A DNA stretch of 64,000 bases, from positions 372,001-436,000 of the forward strand of contig NC_092363.1 of assembly GCF_030848805.1 (NCBI RefSeq). The letters are read 5' to 3'. The notes beneath the pieces are model-generated. The model made no database searches. It saw only the letters and a list, made by a program, of their open reading frames with translations, and was not told where the DNA came from. The position numbers were made by a program, and so were the translations under genes. Numbering within the stretch: the first letter of the stretch is position 1; each line of letters begins with the position of its first letter. Shown one piece after another: positions 1-11,764 of the stretch. The DNA comes from Temnothorax longispinosus (taxonomy: Eukaryota; Arthropoda; Insecta; Hymenoptera; Formicidae).

Positions 1-1600
1 ATACAAAATTCCATAGTACCTATTATTATTAGTCTACCAAGATCCAGCTCGGACTGTAAATGACATTTCCTTCTAAATTAAAAATATAGAAGTTTGTTGC
101 TCGAGAGAAATTCGAATTGTCGCAATGCTGGGATAAATAGGAGGGAATGGTCAACGGCGTAGGTGGCATCGTTTGCCGCGAAAGATCGCCTTCATGGCGC
201 CGCGTTAGACTTTTAATTAAAAGCCTCGTTCTCCGCCGCCTCGGTATTATCGTCGCGTTCCTGCGTCCATCTACCAATTTTACTTCTCATTTACGGAGTG
301 TGCTCATGGACAGCGCTCGTAATCGCGAGTAATATCCGCATCGCAATTACTCGCCCGTCACTCAGCGTCTCGCTTCCCGCGGTACATCTCGTTGTCTAAT
401 TATCCATCGACAAATAATCAGTACCCTGTCAATCGTTGTTAGCATAATACGCGGCAGTCGTAATTGCGCGTATCGCGGCTAATCGCGGCGCATTTGCGCG
501 ATTAAAAGTTTTTTCTCGAACGCGCATTCATACACGTGCACGTAACGGGCGGCGGTGGGCATCCAGGAATTTTTCATCAGTGATCTCCGAATAGGACAAT
601 CCCTCTGTATACTTTACAAAATTTTCAGATAACATTCTCATCTCGTGTACGCATGATCGCGGGGATTTCCCGAGCGAGAGCCACTGGCTAATTCACTGGC
701 AAGCTGGCGTGACGATGCGTCGTGCACACGTCGACGCGCTGCACTTGCGTCGCGTCACGTCGCCGCTCGATCGCACGCCGTGCACCGTGCGAGCGGAGCG
801 ATCGGATGAGCGCCACTGGGATGGATTTGTAGTAAGTGTAAGCAGAGCGGTACAGATGCGTCCGTCGCCGCGCACTCGGCCGCTCGCGCTGGCGCGCGCG
901 TCCGCGCCCGCGCCACCCGCTTCCGCGCGATCCCCCCCGCGCTGTTGAATCCCGGCGCGCACCGCGAAGCCGTGATGACGCAACGGTCGAAGTGGAGGAG
1001 GTTGGATGTGTACGGGCGACGCGGACGTGTCGTGCGAATGCGCCTGTGTAAAGACTCCGGCGCGGCCAGCTGCACGGGAGGACCGCCTTTAAGTCGCTCT
1101 TGCGACTACGTCGCTTCCCGCGCGCGTCGTTACACTTTTCCTTTTTCTTTCTTTCTTTCTCTTTTCTTAGCTTGGCAATGTGGTTTAAAGACTTCTTAAA
1201 GATGATATTGTGTTAACGTCGATCAAGCAGGTCTTTGTTTTCTTTTTCGAAATAATTGTGACTATGCGACTGATCCTAGAATCAATCATTGTTTTTTTTT
1301 ATTAAACATTATTTTAATGTGATATAATCAAAAAAGAAAATATAATGAAAAGAGTCGAAAAATGACTTCAGGAATCAGAAAATTAATAACGTGTTCACGG
1401 TTGTTCAAGCTTGAATGATTTGAAGGACGATGTGTTACACGTCAGCGAATTTGTTTCGTTGCCTATCAAAATCTCACTCTGGCATCGCGCAAATATCGTC
1501 GCAATTAGAAACACTCCCAAGGAATGTTAGGAACGTTCGTAACGATAATTTAAGCGATTAAAATAGCGTTCCTGGTACACCGACTGTTTCGCAGCGTGTA
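1..1600. other. Non-coding sequence, no gene seen
   Basis: Ordinary CpG-rich sequence with a GC-rich patch at about 700-1130 whose open frames (both strands, 80-106 codons) are Arg/Ala-rich shadows without recognisable domains. From 1140 to 1600 the sequence is AT-rich and has no open frame of note. Confidence 0.5.
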
Positions 1601-2230
1601 CTATCAGTGCGATATACACCGGTCGTACGCAATTACGGTACACCCACGGTGGTTGGAGCGGGGAGGTGGGTCCCGGGGTGGAGAGAGAAGGAGCTAAGGT
1701 TCGTTCTAGAAGTCGCGGAGTCGGGTGGCATCGGGCAGACGGCCGGCGGCGTGGCGCGGCGCGGCGCGGTGCGGCGCGGCGCGGTGCGGCGCGGAGCAGA
1801 GCAGAGCGGAGCAGAGCGGAGCGGCCTCGGGTGCAGATCGGAGCGAGTCAGGCGCGGCGGCGGAGTCGCGGTTGCGCCGGCCAAGTGCCTCGAGTCGGCC
1901 CGAGGAGGACGACGAGCGGTGTCGAGTCCGGCCGAACGTAGCCGACGCCGTCGCTGTCGTCGCCGCCGCGCGTGCCTCCCCGCGAGAGGAGAGCGCCAGG
2001 CCGCCCAGAGCCCAGAGCGGTCGCGGCGCACGGCGCACGTAGTCAGTGGCTGGCGACTTCTCGGAGCGTCAGGTTCTCCATATCGGGGGGATGTGTCGTC
2101 GCTCCGCGTCTCCTGGCGAACCACGTGCGCAGCGGTGACAGCTCGTCCTGCGCGACGTAACGACACGGGCGGGGAGGGGGCGTCCTCGGCCTCGCGGCGA
2201 AAGACTCGTCGCGAGATGTGACTCGATACT
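1600..2230. promoter_or_regulatory. CpG-rich promoter-like block
   Basis: This block is strongly enriched in G+C and CpG compared with both flanks, and contains a GC minisatellite (1751-1824) and a TCAGTG match to the insect initiator at 2043-2048. Open frames here overlap on both strands in several phases, a mark of low stop density rather than coding. It could be a CpG-rich promoter or 5' untranslated exon of mam; there is no direct evidence for a start site. Confidence 0.25.
1751..1824. repeat. GC-rich minisatellite
   Basis: Two exact tandem copies of a 15-mer, GCGGCGCGGCGCGGT (1756-1770 and 1771-1785), are flanked by partial copies and followed by two copies of the 10-mer GCAGAGCGGA (1801-1820). 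Confidence 0.85.
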
Positions 2231-3100
2231 TCGGAGTTCGACGAGTCCCCTCGCGCATTATTTCGCTTTTGGCGAGATCGAGACTGATGCGTGCACGCGT
2301 AAAAGAAACACTTTTACGAAGAAACGAAATTTATGAAAGCTCGCCTGACAGCAGTGCGTCGATTTTGACTGATTTACCGATTTAGTGGGTTTTCATGAAC
2401 GATACAACATGTTGAAATGTCATATTAATTCAGTGATCTGATAATGGGGGAATCGTCACGACAAATCCAACTGGAGCTCCCTCGAAATTTTCAATATCGC
2501 GCGGCATGCACCCTCCATAAGATCTGAAATCGAATCTGAAATACGTGGAATATACAATTTTTAACGAATTTCGCAAAGTGTCACTTTTTTTAAATGCTCG
2601 ACGCGAACACGAATAAAAGTGAGTTTTCGACGCGGTAGGATTCGTGGACATGTCATGACGTTTGCCGTAAACTTGTCGCGATAACTTGGCCAACGCCGCT
2701 TATCATTACCGAGAGACTTTCGTTAGCAACTCTTATCGGGCTACGAGAATAACCTGACCGTGCAGCGTAAACATTATGAATGCAGGGATCTTTCAATCGA
2801 GCGAATCGATTTCGTATTATCATGCCGGCACGTCGTGGTCGAGGCGGCGCGTCGTTGTAGTCGCGTGACGCGCGCGGGAAACTCCGAAACGATATCTGCG
2901 CGACGCTAAAGTCATCGGTTAAGAATACCTGAATAAAAAAGTGAAATTTTGAGAATGAGAATGCGATACCATCGCGAATTGTCCTTCTGAGAACGTAGTA
3001 AAAGAAAAAAGAACAAAGAAAAACAACGTCTAAGGGAGAAGAGGACGAGGGCACTTTCTGAAACACGGAAAATCCGTGAAACGCGCAGCGGACGAGCGAC
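2231..3100. other. Non-coding interval, nothing recognised
   Basis: Mixed-composition sequence. Minus-strand frames here (about 2650-3270) are Phe/Ser/Arg-rich and read through a purine-rich tract at 2990-3130; I see no domain. No repeat or RNA gene was noticed. Confidence 0.4.
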
Positions 3101-4914
3101 TGAACGAAGACGGAAAAAAGAGGGAAGAAAAGAGTTGGCGGCGAATCGAGGAAAGAGAACGGAAACGCGAAGGGGGAGAAATAGAGATTTCTGGGCACGC
3201 GCACTCCACCTGCTAGCGTGTAGTGGCACGCGCCATACTCACCGCCTCCTCCCTCTGCCACCCTCGTCGTCACTCACGTTGCCCCTGCACCCCTCCTCCC
3301 TCCCTCCCCCTCTCTCTCTCTTTCTATCTCTCGTTTTCCACGTCCACCCCCAACTCTGTCCTATCTTCTCTTCTCTCCCTTTTTCGTGTGCCCTCCTGGC
3401 CCTACCGTGGCAGCCGTCGCCGCTTCTCCTCCCCCTCTCCTGTAGGAATCCCCTCCCGTGTTCCTCTCTCACGCGTGCCGTGGCTACGAAGAGACCGGGA
3501 CGCGCGGGAGTCAATCGCTCGCGGTCTTCGACAAGGCGAACAACCAACGTCCTTGCACTCTTTTCCTCTTCGCTTTCCTCTTCATCAGCGCGTTTAATTT
3601 TTCGAATATTCGCCAAGTCCTCTTCCTGTCGATCTGTTAAACGTACGTGTCGGCAAACGGACACTTTTCCCTCTCTTTCTGCGTGAGCTTTTCCTTGTTG
3701 CGGTCTTACACGTGCACCGCCGGTAGCCGTAAACGACAACGTTATTTCAGTCCCTCTCTTCAGTCGGCTTTCGCGCCATGTGCCGCGAGTGGACGAGTGC
3801 GTGAGTGCCTTCCTCAGCAAATTAAACGTACGGCCGATCCTAGTGGCCCCCACGTACCGTTCGTCGTTTCGTTTAAAGGGGCGCAGCGACTACCTGCTCG
3901 CTCGTGGGCGTCGGATGGCCGAGACGCCGCACGACGAGAGTCGTCAGCCGATGTTTGCGTATGAAAGAACCCGGTCGCCCTCCTCCATCTCATCCTCCTT
4001 CTGCTGCGCGTCCATTGCGTGGGGGGAGGCACGCGCGATCCCTGTACTGTAAACCGAGCGAGCAACGGAGCAACGGGGAGGACGACGACGACGGCGACGA
4101 AGACGATAACAACGAAAACACGTTGTACCGGCAACGGAGGGCGCGCGACGGAGGGCCACGAGGAGAAGCCGAACGAGAGAGGCCGAGAGGGAGAGAGCAA
4201 GAAGACGCGTAAGAAGACGGCAGGAAACGGAAAAGAGCGATAGAGTGGGAAGCGACGCGTGCTTAAACGTGTCGTTTCTGCCATCGCGGGCACGAAAATA
4301 GTCTCGCGAGAGAGTAGTTAGGCAGGAGGCGCGCGAACACCGGATCGGAACACCGACGAACGAACGAACGAACAAAACACCGACGCGGCGGAGGAAGGGG
4401 TGGGCAGGCGTGCAAGAAGAGTGAGGCCTGATATAACAGTCCGGCGTTTCGCGCGCGGTGCGAGTTTCAGCAAGCGGTGACTGGAATCGCGACGACGGGA
4501 CGGTTCTGCTCGGCTCGTCGGTGAGGGGAGGTCGAGAGGACACTCTACGAGGCGTACGAGAGCGCGCGCGATCAGTCAGCTATACGATCGTGATATCGCG
4601 CGCGGCGATACGCGCCGCTTTTAGTCTCCTGCCGCCCCGCCGAGAGGAGTTGGAGTCGTCGCGCGAACGATCAGCTGTTCTCGCCGGAGTCGCCGTGTTC
4701 ACCGCGAGTCGCGTCTCGCCGCGCGACCCGATCGCTCGCCCACTCGCCGACAACGATCGTCGCGAGCGAGGGGGACCACACAGCCGCGTCCCGTTGGACC
4801 CCGGGAATCCGCGCCGCGTGCATTCCGTGCGTCGTCGTTCGGAAAACCACCTGTTGACGATTTACGAGGGAAAATCGAAGCGCACGTTTGCCGCCGACGA
4901 CGACGCCTCCACCT

Positions 4915-4943
4915 CCGCCGCCGCCGCCGCCGCCGCCGCCTCC
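4915..4943. repeat. (CCG)n triplet repeat
   Basis: About nine and a half CCG triplets lie inside the GC-rich 5' block; in one frame this reads as poly-Ala or poly-Pro, which creates spurious open frames on both strands. Confidence 0.85.
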
Positions 4944-6174
4944 GTTGCGATTTTCTTCGCACGCCCATATCCGTTCCCACGCTCGTCGAGTCGGGGAGAG
5001 ACCACTACGGTGCCGGATCATTTTCTGGAACGAAACCACGTCATGCCCGAGACCTGCGATGCGAGGCGATAGGCGCGAGCCGTCAATAACGAGAACGCGC
5101 GTGCCTTCTCGACGAGGCATTTTTTAACTGCTTGAAAAAAGAAACTAAAAAAGTACGAAAATTGAAAAGACTGTGGAGAATACGAAAACTGTATAGAAAG
5201 TGCTTGCCGCGACTATTGTTTTTGCGGAGAGTGTGAATTTCTGGGCGAAAGGCTGGTAAAACGTTTCCGAAAAATTTATACAGAAACGCCGTGAGATACA
5301 CATCGCATACACGATCGCGCCGCCTCGATTGTTTTTCACGGTCGGGATCGGTTATCGTTGATACGCATCTCGTCGGTGTCGGTTAGACGTCGCCGGCTGT
5401 GTCAGAGAACTTGGCGAGTTCAGAGGTCAGGCAGTCGCTAGCGGGCGATACGCGGCGTGCAAGGCTACGGTCGAAAGAAGTGTCACGCTCTCTCGGTGAA
5501 AGAGGATCGGTAACTCGAGTGAGGAAGCGATAAGGCCGAGAGACGAAAAAGATTTCTCAAACCACGTCTGAGACGCGCGCACGCATGAAAAACGACGTGT
5601 CGATATATGTTAGTGCGCGTCGACGATGATAGCTAGTCAAATTGTTAAGATGGGCATTACATTTCACGAACGATCGATAGGAGGAAATCGACGCTGCGCA
5701 CGCTGTTCCGGAAGCGTGGACGAAAGGATTGAGTGACATTTAGCGCTAGCGAGAGCACGAACAAATTAAGTGAAGACTCTCCGGTACTGCAGCTTGTCGC
5801 GCTTTTTCGCAGTCGAGTGGCGTTTAGTCGTAATTCGATTCCATCGGGATAACGGTACAATCGAACAAATATATTGTTCGCGTGGACGTACGTCTTCTCC
5901 GCGAATGATCGAACGACGTTGAATTTAATTATTATTATTATTCGCGACAGTTACCGAACATTCGCAAACGTTAATTAGTGCTACGCGCCAAAAATCAACG
6001 AGGGACCGGAGCAGAAACAGTGACGCGTATCGTTGCACGAGCAAAGGAAAGATGACATTCAAGTTTCGTTGAAATTTCCAATCGTGACGAAAAAAAGTGT
6101 ATCGACGAGCGTGTCGAAGGCGAAATCCGTCGCATTGATATAACGACACAACAGAACGAAGGAACTGGAGGGGC

Positions 6175-6225
6175 ATGGTGGGCCCCCCTCTGCCAGGGCC
6201 TCAGGCCCGGGTGGCCTCTCTGTGA
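6175..6225 (+). other. Mini upstream ORF (16 codons) before a putative ATGATG start
   Basis: An ATG opens a 16-residue frame, MVGPPLPGPQARVASL, closed by TGA at 6223-6225. The ATGATG pair at 6277-6282 is in the same reading frame, 51 nt downstream, immediately before a GTACGT donor. If this block is transcribed the uORF could tune initiation. Nothing shows that it is translated, and a 16-codon frame is expected by chance. Confidence 0.2.
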
Positions 6226-6280
6226 AAAGAAATCTTCTTTCAATCACGTCGTTTCTGCGACATTAGACTGCCTGGAATGA

Positions 6281-6288
6281 TGGTACGT
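6281..6288 (+). promoter_or_regulatory. Candidate 5' splice donor
   Basis: TG|GTACGT follows an ATGATG. The phase (0) matches the phase of the acceptor at 29563, so joining would be in frame. Donor strength is moderate and such matches are common by chance. Confidence 0.25.
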
Positions 6289-9172
6289 TTACCATTTTTT
6301 TTGCAATAGTTAATTTTATCTATAATATAAAAAAATTCACAATTTTATTTGCAATGTAAAAAGGCGAAAGCCTCGAATCAAACGCTCGCTATTGTCATCG
6401 CGCGATTTAATGATTGCAGCTGCTTTATTTCAACATCAATTAGTTCAACGCGAAAATCATGTTTTGACTCGAGAATCAGACGGGCGTGTTTGACGGTAAA
6501 CTTGTAGTTAGAGAAGAAGGACTTTTGAGGGTTTCGCGATATTTCGCGCTCACGGCGTCCGTTTCTTGTCTGTCTCTTCCTTTCGGAGGTACAAAGAAAC
6601 CGGAAACTACTGACCGTCGTAACTGTATTACGCACCGTACAGGCCCCCGCTGTTTGTATTGAAATCGCGCCTCATGTGTCTCGAAGCATAACACAGGTGC
6701 ATCCGTACCGTAAGTTTTGCATTGCAACACCGCACGTTACTCCCTCATGCTGAATAGCAATAGAGAGAGAGAGAGAAAGAGAGAGGATGAGACGAATATT
6801 TATTCATCGCCAGGACTTGGAAATTTCGCGTCGTAACACTCGAGGATTTTCATTTACGCGTCGTCGCGCCCGATCGCTTTTATTGTCTCACTTCTGTAAT
6901 CGATTCATAATAGCGGACGAGTGCGAATATCGGCGGGCGAATTGGATTAAATTGGAAAATTCGTCGAGTCGGAGAAAGCGCGACGATTGAGTGTAAGATC
7001 AACCGTTTCCTCGAGGCGATCGAGAGTTGGCGGCGGAGTAGGTTGAAGCGAGCGGAAGTGATTCACCCTTTCAATTCCATTCACCCGCGGTTACTATAAA
7101 CGCAGGCTTTATTTCTGTCGCTCTCCGTTTAGCGGGATTACTCGGGGGGGAGTGCAAATGAATGTTTCTCGATGTTTTCTCTACATTTCTTCTCGACAAT
7201 CAAAATTCTCTCGCGAATATATCAGCTAAAAATCAATCCATTTTTTATTCTGCAACATAACACGCGTAAAACTCGTCGCGTCTTATCTGCAATTCGCCAC
7301 ATGGAGGATTAGAGAAAGATACGACTCGACTCGTACCACTCGAACCATCCTCGCGATATCGAAAATCAACGGTCACGATCTATACCAACCAAAGCCGAGT
7401 TGGATCGCGCGTAAGCCGGTGTTTGAATACACGGTGGTATCATAATAAATTCGATAATGTCGTACGGAGAGGTTGAAACGAATGATGTGGCGAAAGCGCA
7501 TCGCGCGGCGCGGCGGACTCGGATTTTCCTCGTAGCGCGCGCGAGACTCGAGCTAATTCTGTCGCCCGGTTAAACTTTCGCTCGCTCCCTCGTTCACGTC
7601 GCTCGCACGCGGGAACGCCCGCGGAGCTGCATGCGCGCACGTAGGACAATAGATTGACCGCCGGCGCGTCTAACGGCATTCTGGCGGTCGAGCGACCGAT
7701 AATAGGGGCATCCATCGCGCTCCGCTCCGCGCCGGCTCGCGGACATTCCGCCGCGCTGCTCTCCCTGTCCCTGATGCACCGGTTCCGTTGCACTAATGAC
7801 CGGTTCGCGATCCGGGGCGTTAGTCAGCGGAATCGACCAGTCATACACGGCGACGACGGCGCGCGTGCCGTACCGTTCCGGCATCCTCCGGTATTTCCCA
7901 AAATCTACAACTGCAGTCATCGTCGCTTCTTTGAAACCTCGCAACCTTCGTCAAATATGGAGCTTCGACATCGTTACAGTTTGAAATTGTATTAATATAC
8001 GTCAAAACTACGGTAAAATTTTTAATAAATTGCAATGACCGAAACTGATCGACGTCCGTCAATGGAAAGACATAATGAGAACTTTCAAAGTCTAGATAAT
8101 GAATATATATACATTGCTATTAATGTAGATTAATGTAGAACATTATTATTGTAACATTGCTAGGGAGTTTGATACGAATATGCTCCGAGCGCAAAAAGGC
8201 GACGTTAAAATCTCCAGCGCATTCCGTTATCTTCCGCGTTTCACCGACGAGTCAAAATTAGTCTAGCGATATTAACGTAACTGTGCTTTCAGCGTGGCTT
8301 GCTGAGTTCTAGTTCATAGCTATTATCTGTATAAAGCTAGCTTCTCTTAGTAGCCAATCTATACTACGGTGCTCTCGCCGAGAGAACTCCGACTTGTACC
8401 ATTCCTTTAAATACCGTTCGCAATTCAGCTGAATTAAACTCGTGCGTCAAGTCAGCGCGTTAATTTCTGGCGCAATAGCATGCGCACCTATTTATGTTAC
8501 TTATGCGAATTAACGTTATTCTAAAAACGTCTCGGAAGCGTACATATTGGAGAAAGAAATCGGATGTCCGATTTGAAATTTATCCGAGCCTCGATTCGAG
8601 GCCTCGCGTCGGAATCGCATCCCGGCCGCCGCGCGTCAGGAACGAGGATTCGAGTCGCGGGCGGGCGCGTGTTTCCAGTTTAGTGACGCGGTGACGCGTG
8701 GCGTGGCATCCCGATTTCTGGCGTGTCATAACAGGGGATTAAGCCTCGCACGGGCGACGCGACGCGACGCGACGCGGCGGACGGATGGACGGAAGGACGG
8801 GGCCGGCTCATGGCTGCGCGTCGGAATTATTTATACCACTTGATTACGCGTCGCACTGCGCCGCGCCGCGTCGAACCGCGCCGAAGCGACCAGCGGAAAC
8901 GAACGACTCTTGGTGGTGATGAAACGAAGCGAGCGAGCGAGCTAGCTCATGGCGCGGAGAAGGTCTCCTCTTCCTCTCCCGTCCATCGTCTCCGCGCTGC
9001 GCGGATCTCGCTCTATTGACGATCGATGCCGAGGCGACGCTGAAACCGCCGCGCCGCGCCGTCGGCGTATGTACATATACGCTCGGTCGTTATCGGCGAC
9101 GTCAGGAGCGCGATAACGAGGACGACAATTCGCGTCCGACGTAGAATGACATTGAGGAAAGTCGACGCATAT

Positions 9173-9198
9173 CTCTCTCTCTCTCTCTCTCTCTCTCT
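9173..9198. repeat. (CT)n microsatellite
   Basis: An uninterrupted CT dinucleotide run of about 26 bp, followed by an imperfect CT-rich tail to about 9230. Confidence 0.85.
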
Positions 9199-10198
9199 TC
9201 TTTCTCCCTCGCTCTCTCTTTCTCTCCTCGGAACGACAGTCGAGTATTATTCGACGCGGAATTTCGGGGCGTCCTTGAGCGTCTTCTTTTAATACCGCAG
9301 AAAACCGCGATATCGATGCAAAAGGTATATACTGCCATCGTGCGGATTGATGAGACTGATTTGCATTCGTATTTTTAGCTCACCGATTTGTCGAAATCTG
9401 ACAGATCATTATTCCCAGCGTTGTTTAAAATGTAATACTGATTACCTCACCAGTATTTATGGCTCACTTAACCTTCAGCTGATGTATTTAATTTAATATG
9501 TTAGTTATTACTTAATAAATCGATGGTCGCGGTAATAATATAATTTGTATCAAAAGAGAACGCTATCGACTGTCGTTATCTTACAGCGAAAATAGAGCAT
9601 GTTGCCATACAAGCGACGGATCCGCCAGTTCACCGCGATAAATTTACTTCGGAGACGAGTGGGCGCTCGTTGAGACCACCGAGATAGATCGCCGCGCGCT
9701 ATCGACATTATTACGTCTGCACAACTCGCTCAGAAAACGAGATCGCATCACTAAGGAAGATCGCGGCGTTTTTGCTGATTATTTTTCAGACGGTGTATAA
9801 TCTTGCCGATTTACGTCAATCGTCGCGGTTTATCGCGCGACACGATTCCGCATGTATGTACTACTACGTTTTCGAAGAAAAAAACACGAGCAATCCCGCG
9901 CCTTCGAAATTTTCGATCACGAAAATATCCATCCGACGACCTTGGGCGGATTATTAGAGTACACTTTAAACTAACACTTAAATCCTACGTCTCGCTTTCT
10001 GTGATTCTGTCGATAGCCTCTCCCGTGTGTCCGTAAAGGATATCTATATTTAGCCTGCGCATCGAAGATGCAATCGGCGGGAGAGAAAGACAGAGAGGAG
10101 TGGTATAATGTAGAAGACAATGAGGAGCGAGGCAGAGAGTCGTTCGAAATAATCGAATTAATCGTGATTCGTGAGCATCTCGCGCGCGCATCGATGCT

Positions 10199-10427
10199 CG
10201 TAAGGTAAATGTACCAATGCCTGGACACGTACCTATATATGCTGGACATTTTCATCATTTTAGTCGTTAAATAAGTTTATAACGCGAATTAAAATCAAAG
10301 AATCAAAGATGAAAATATTTTTCGTGTATTATATGTTTATCTTTGATTTTAATTCGCGTTATACTTACTTAAAGGTGTCCAGACCTATAGGTCTTAAGTG
10401 TCCCGGCATTTGTACATTTACCTTACG
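10199..10427. mobile_element. 229-bp inverted-repeat element (MITE-like)
   Basis: The outer arms are about 30 bp with two mismatches and start CGTAAGGTAAATGTAC at the left end, with the complement at the right end (about 10398-10427). An inner perfect 22-bp inverted pair (10279-10300 and 10341-10362, core ATAACGCGAATTAAAATC) makes the whole element fold back on itself. A perfect 14-bp palindrome, AGACCTATAGGTCT, sits at 10381-10394. There is no coding capacity. Superfamily is not assigned because no clear target-site duplication was seen. Confidence 0.75.
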
Positions 10428-10973
10428 GCGCGGATGCGCACCGATGCGCGTCGCGACGCGTACGCGACGATACGCATTCACGCCGGCGTCATTCACGGCC
10501 TCTCTTTTTCCTTTCTCCGCGTGAACTTGCTCTTTCTCCCGCAACCGCGAGATAGCCTATGTCCGGTTTTTTCTCGCCCTCTCTCGTTTCGATTTTTATG
10601 CGCGTTTCTATTCATTCTTTGTCGCACTATTCATTTATAAGACGCAATTCACACCGATTTCGTATAAATGTGTTTTCTCGCGTCATCTTATCATTATCTC
10701 TTTCTTTTCTGCAAATGTAAGTATTCAGCTTATTGTTTGTAGCTACGGAATGCGTAAACTTTTTTACATCCAGGAACTATTTATTCGTTCGGATTTTGAA
10801 CAAGCGTAACTCTCTCGTTTCTCTCGTTTCCTTGTCCAGGAAACGATAGGAGAGGAACCATTGCGCGCAATTCGCTACGCGAAGCGCCCGTGTGCGGTTT
10901 ACGATGCGATAAACCTCCGCGTTTCTCAAACTAATTTCCAGCGTGACGAAAAGTCGTTCCGGCCATGAATTCT

Positions 10974-11030
10974 CGCGCGCGCGCGCGCGCGCGCCCATAT
11001 CCAGAAATATCGCGTGCGCGCGCGCGCGCA
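10974..11030. repeat. Paired alternating (CG)n tracts
   Basis: A 21-bp pure CG alternation (10974-10994) is followed 16 bp later by a second, nearly pure purine-pyrimidine alternation (11011-11030). Together they form an imperfect inverted pair. Such tracts favour left-handed Z-DNA in vitro; that they do so here is inference. Confidence 0.7.
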
Positions 11031-11730
11031 CGAGAGAGAATTTCTGGTTTCAGTTTTCTGGACTTTAGCCATGCGGTTCGCTCTCGCTCTCGTCCGGTAA
11101 CGGAGATATTTCGAGAGAAGGAGCGCGAGAGAGGTGAAGAGGCGAGAGAGGGGAAGATCGCGCGCCTCCTTGACGGGTTTCGCGATAGCTCCCACTTTCA
11201 CGAAGATCGACCGAATTCATTATTCGCGCACCGTCTCTCGCGCATCTCGTCCATGCATCATCGCCACACGCTTATTTATACAGAGCGCCTCGGAATTATC
11301 GCTCCTCTGCTTTGAATCTTGGACTCTTTGACAGAGTGTTTTGGCGGAGGCGGAGATCGTTATTTAACGAAAGTTTAATCGTAGGATGTTGTGTAGAAAA
11401 TTTTGGCCAAAAGAGAGGCGTCGAATCGAAGAAGCTAACAAAAATAAGAAAAAATACAAAATCCCAATTCTTGTTTCGATCAAATGTAGAAAATTTTGAA
11501 GTGAGAAGAGCTACAATAATATGTTCCTAGCTTTATATCATATAAATGATAAACCTTATGCATCGATCTCCATTCTTTTATTATTGTAGTAAGACACGTC
11601 CTAAGTACGAAATTTATAGAGAACGCGTTCGACTTTCATTGGAATAATAACGTAAAAAGAAATTCCCTAATTTTCTAGATAATTTCTGTAAATTTACCGT
11701 GACTTGAAAATTCACAGGTACTTCGCTGAA

Positions 11731-11764
11731 GTTGAAATATATCTTCGTGAAGATATATTCCAAC
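11731..11764. repeat. Compact palindrome, 16-bp arms
   Basis: The left arm GTTGAAATATATCTTC and the complementary right arm are separated by only 2 nt and differ at one position. There are no flanking element ends, so it may be a chance or relic palindrome. Confidence 0.6.

Larger units (their letters stand above)
3100..6282 (+). other. Candidate long 5' untranslated exon / promoter region
   Basis: GC-rich, CpG-rich sequence with long purine-rich stretches on the + strand (3100-3190, 4030-4260, 5100-5200), an initiator-like TCAGTC at 4572-4577, a (CGAA)n run at 4357-4373 and a (CCG)n run at 4915-4943. It ends at a plausible donor, GAATGATG|GTACGT, at 6283. The composition resembles long insect 5' UTRs of developmental genes. 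Open frames (for example 4458-5072) run through triplet repeats and show no known domain. That it belongs to mam is inference from being upstream on the same strand; the start of the exon is unknown. Confidence 0.3.

Noticed and set aside
1607..2221. 204-codon + strand frame and an overlapping 177-codon - strand frame
   Set aside because: Both read through the GC minisatellite, are dominated by Arg/Ala/Gly/Ser and overlap open frames in other phases; explained by composition.
4458..5072. 204-codon frame in the candidate 5' exon
   Set aside because: Contains a (CCG)n-derived Ala run and no recognisable domain; better explained as untranslated GC-rich sequence.
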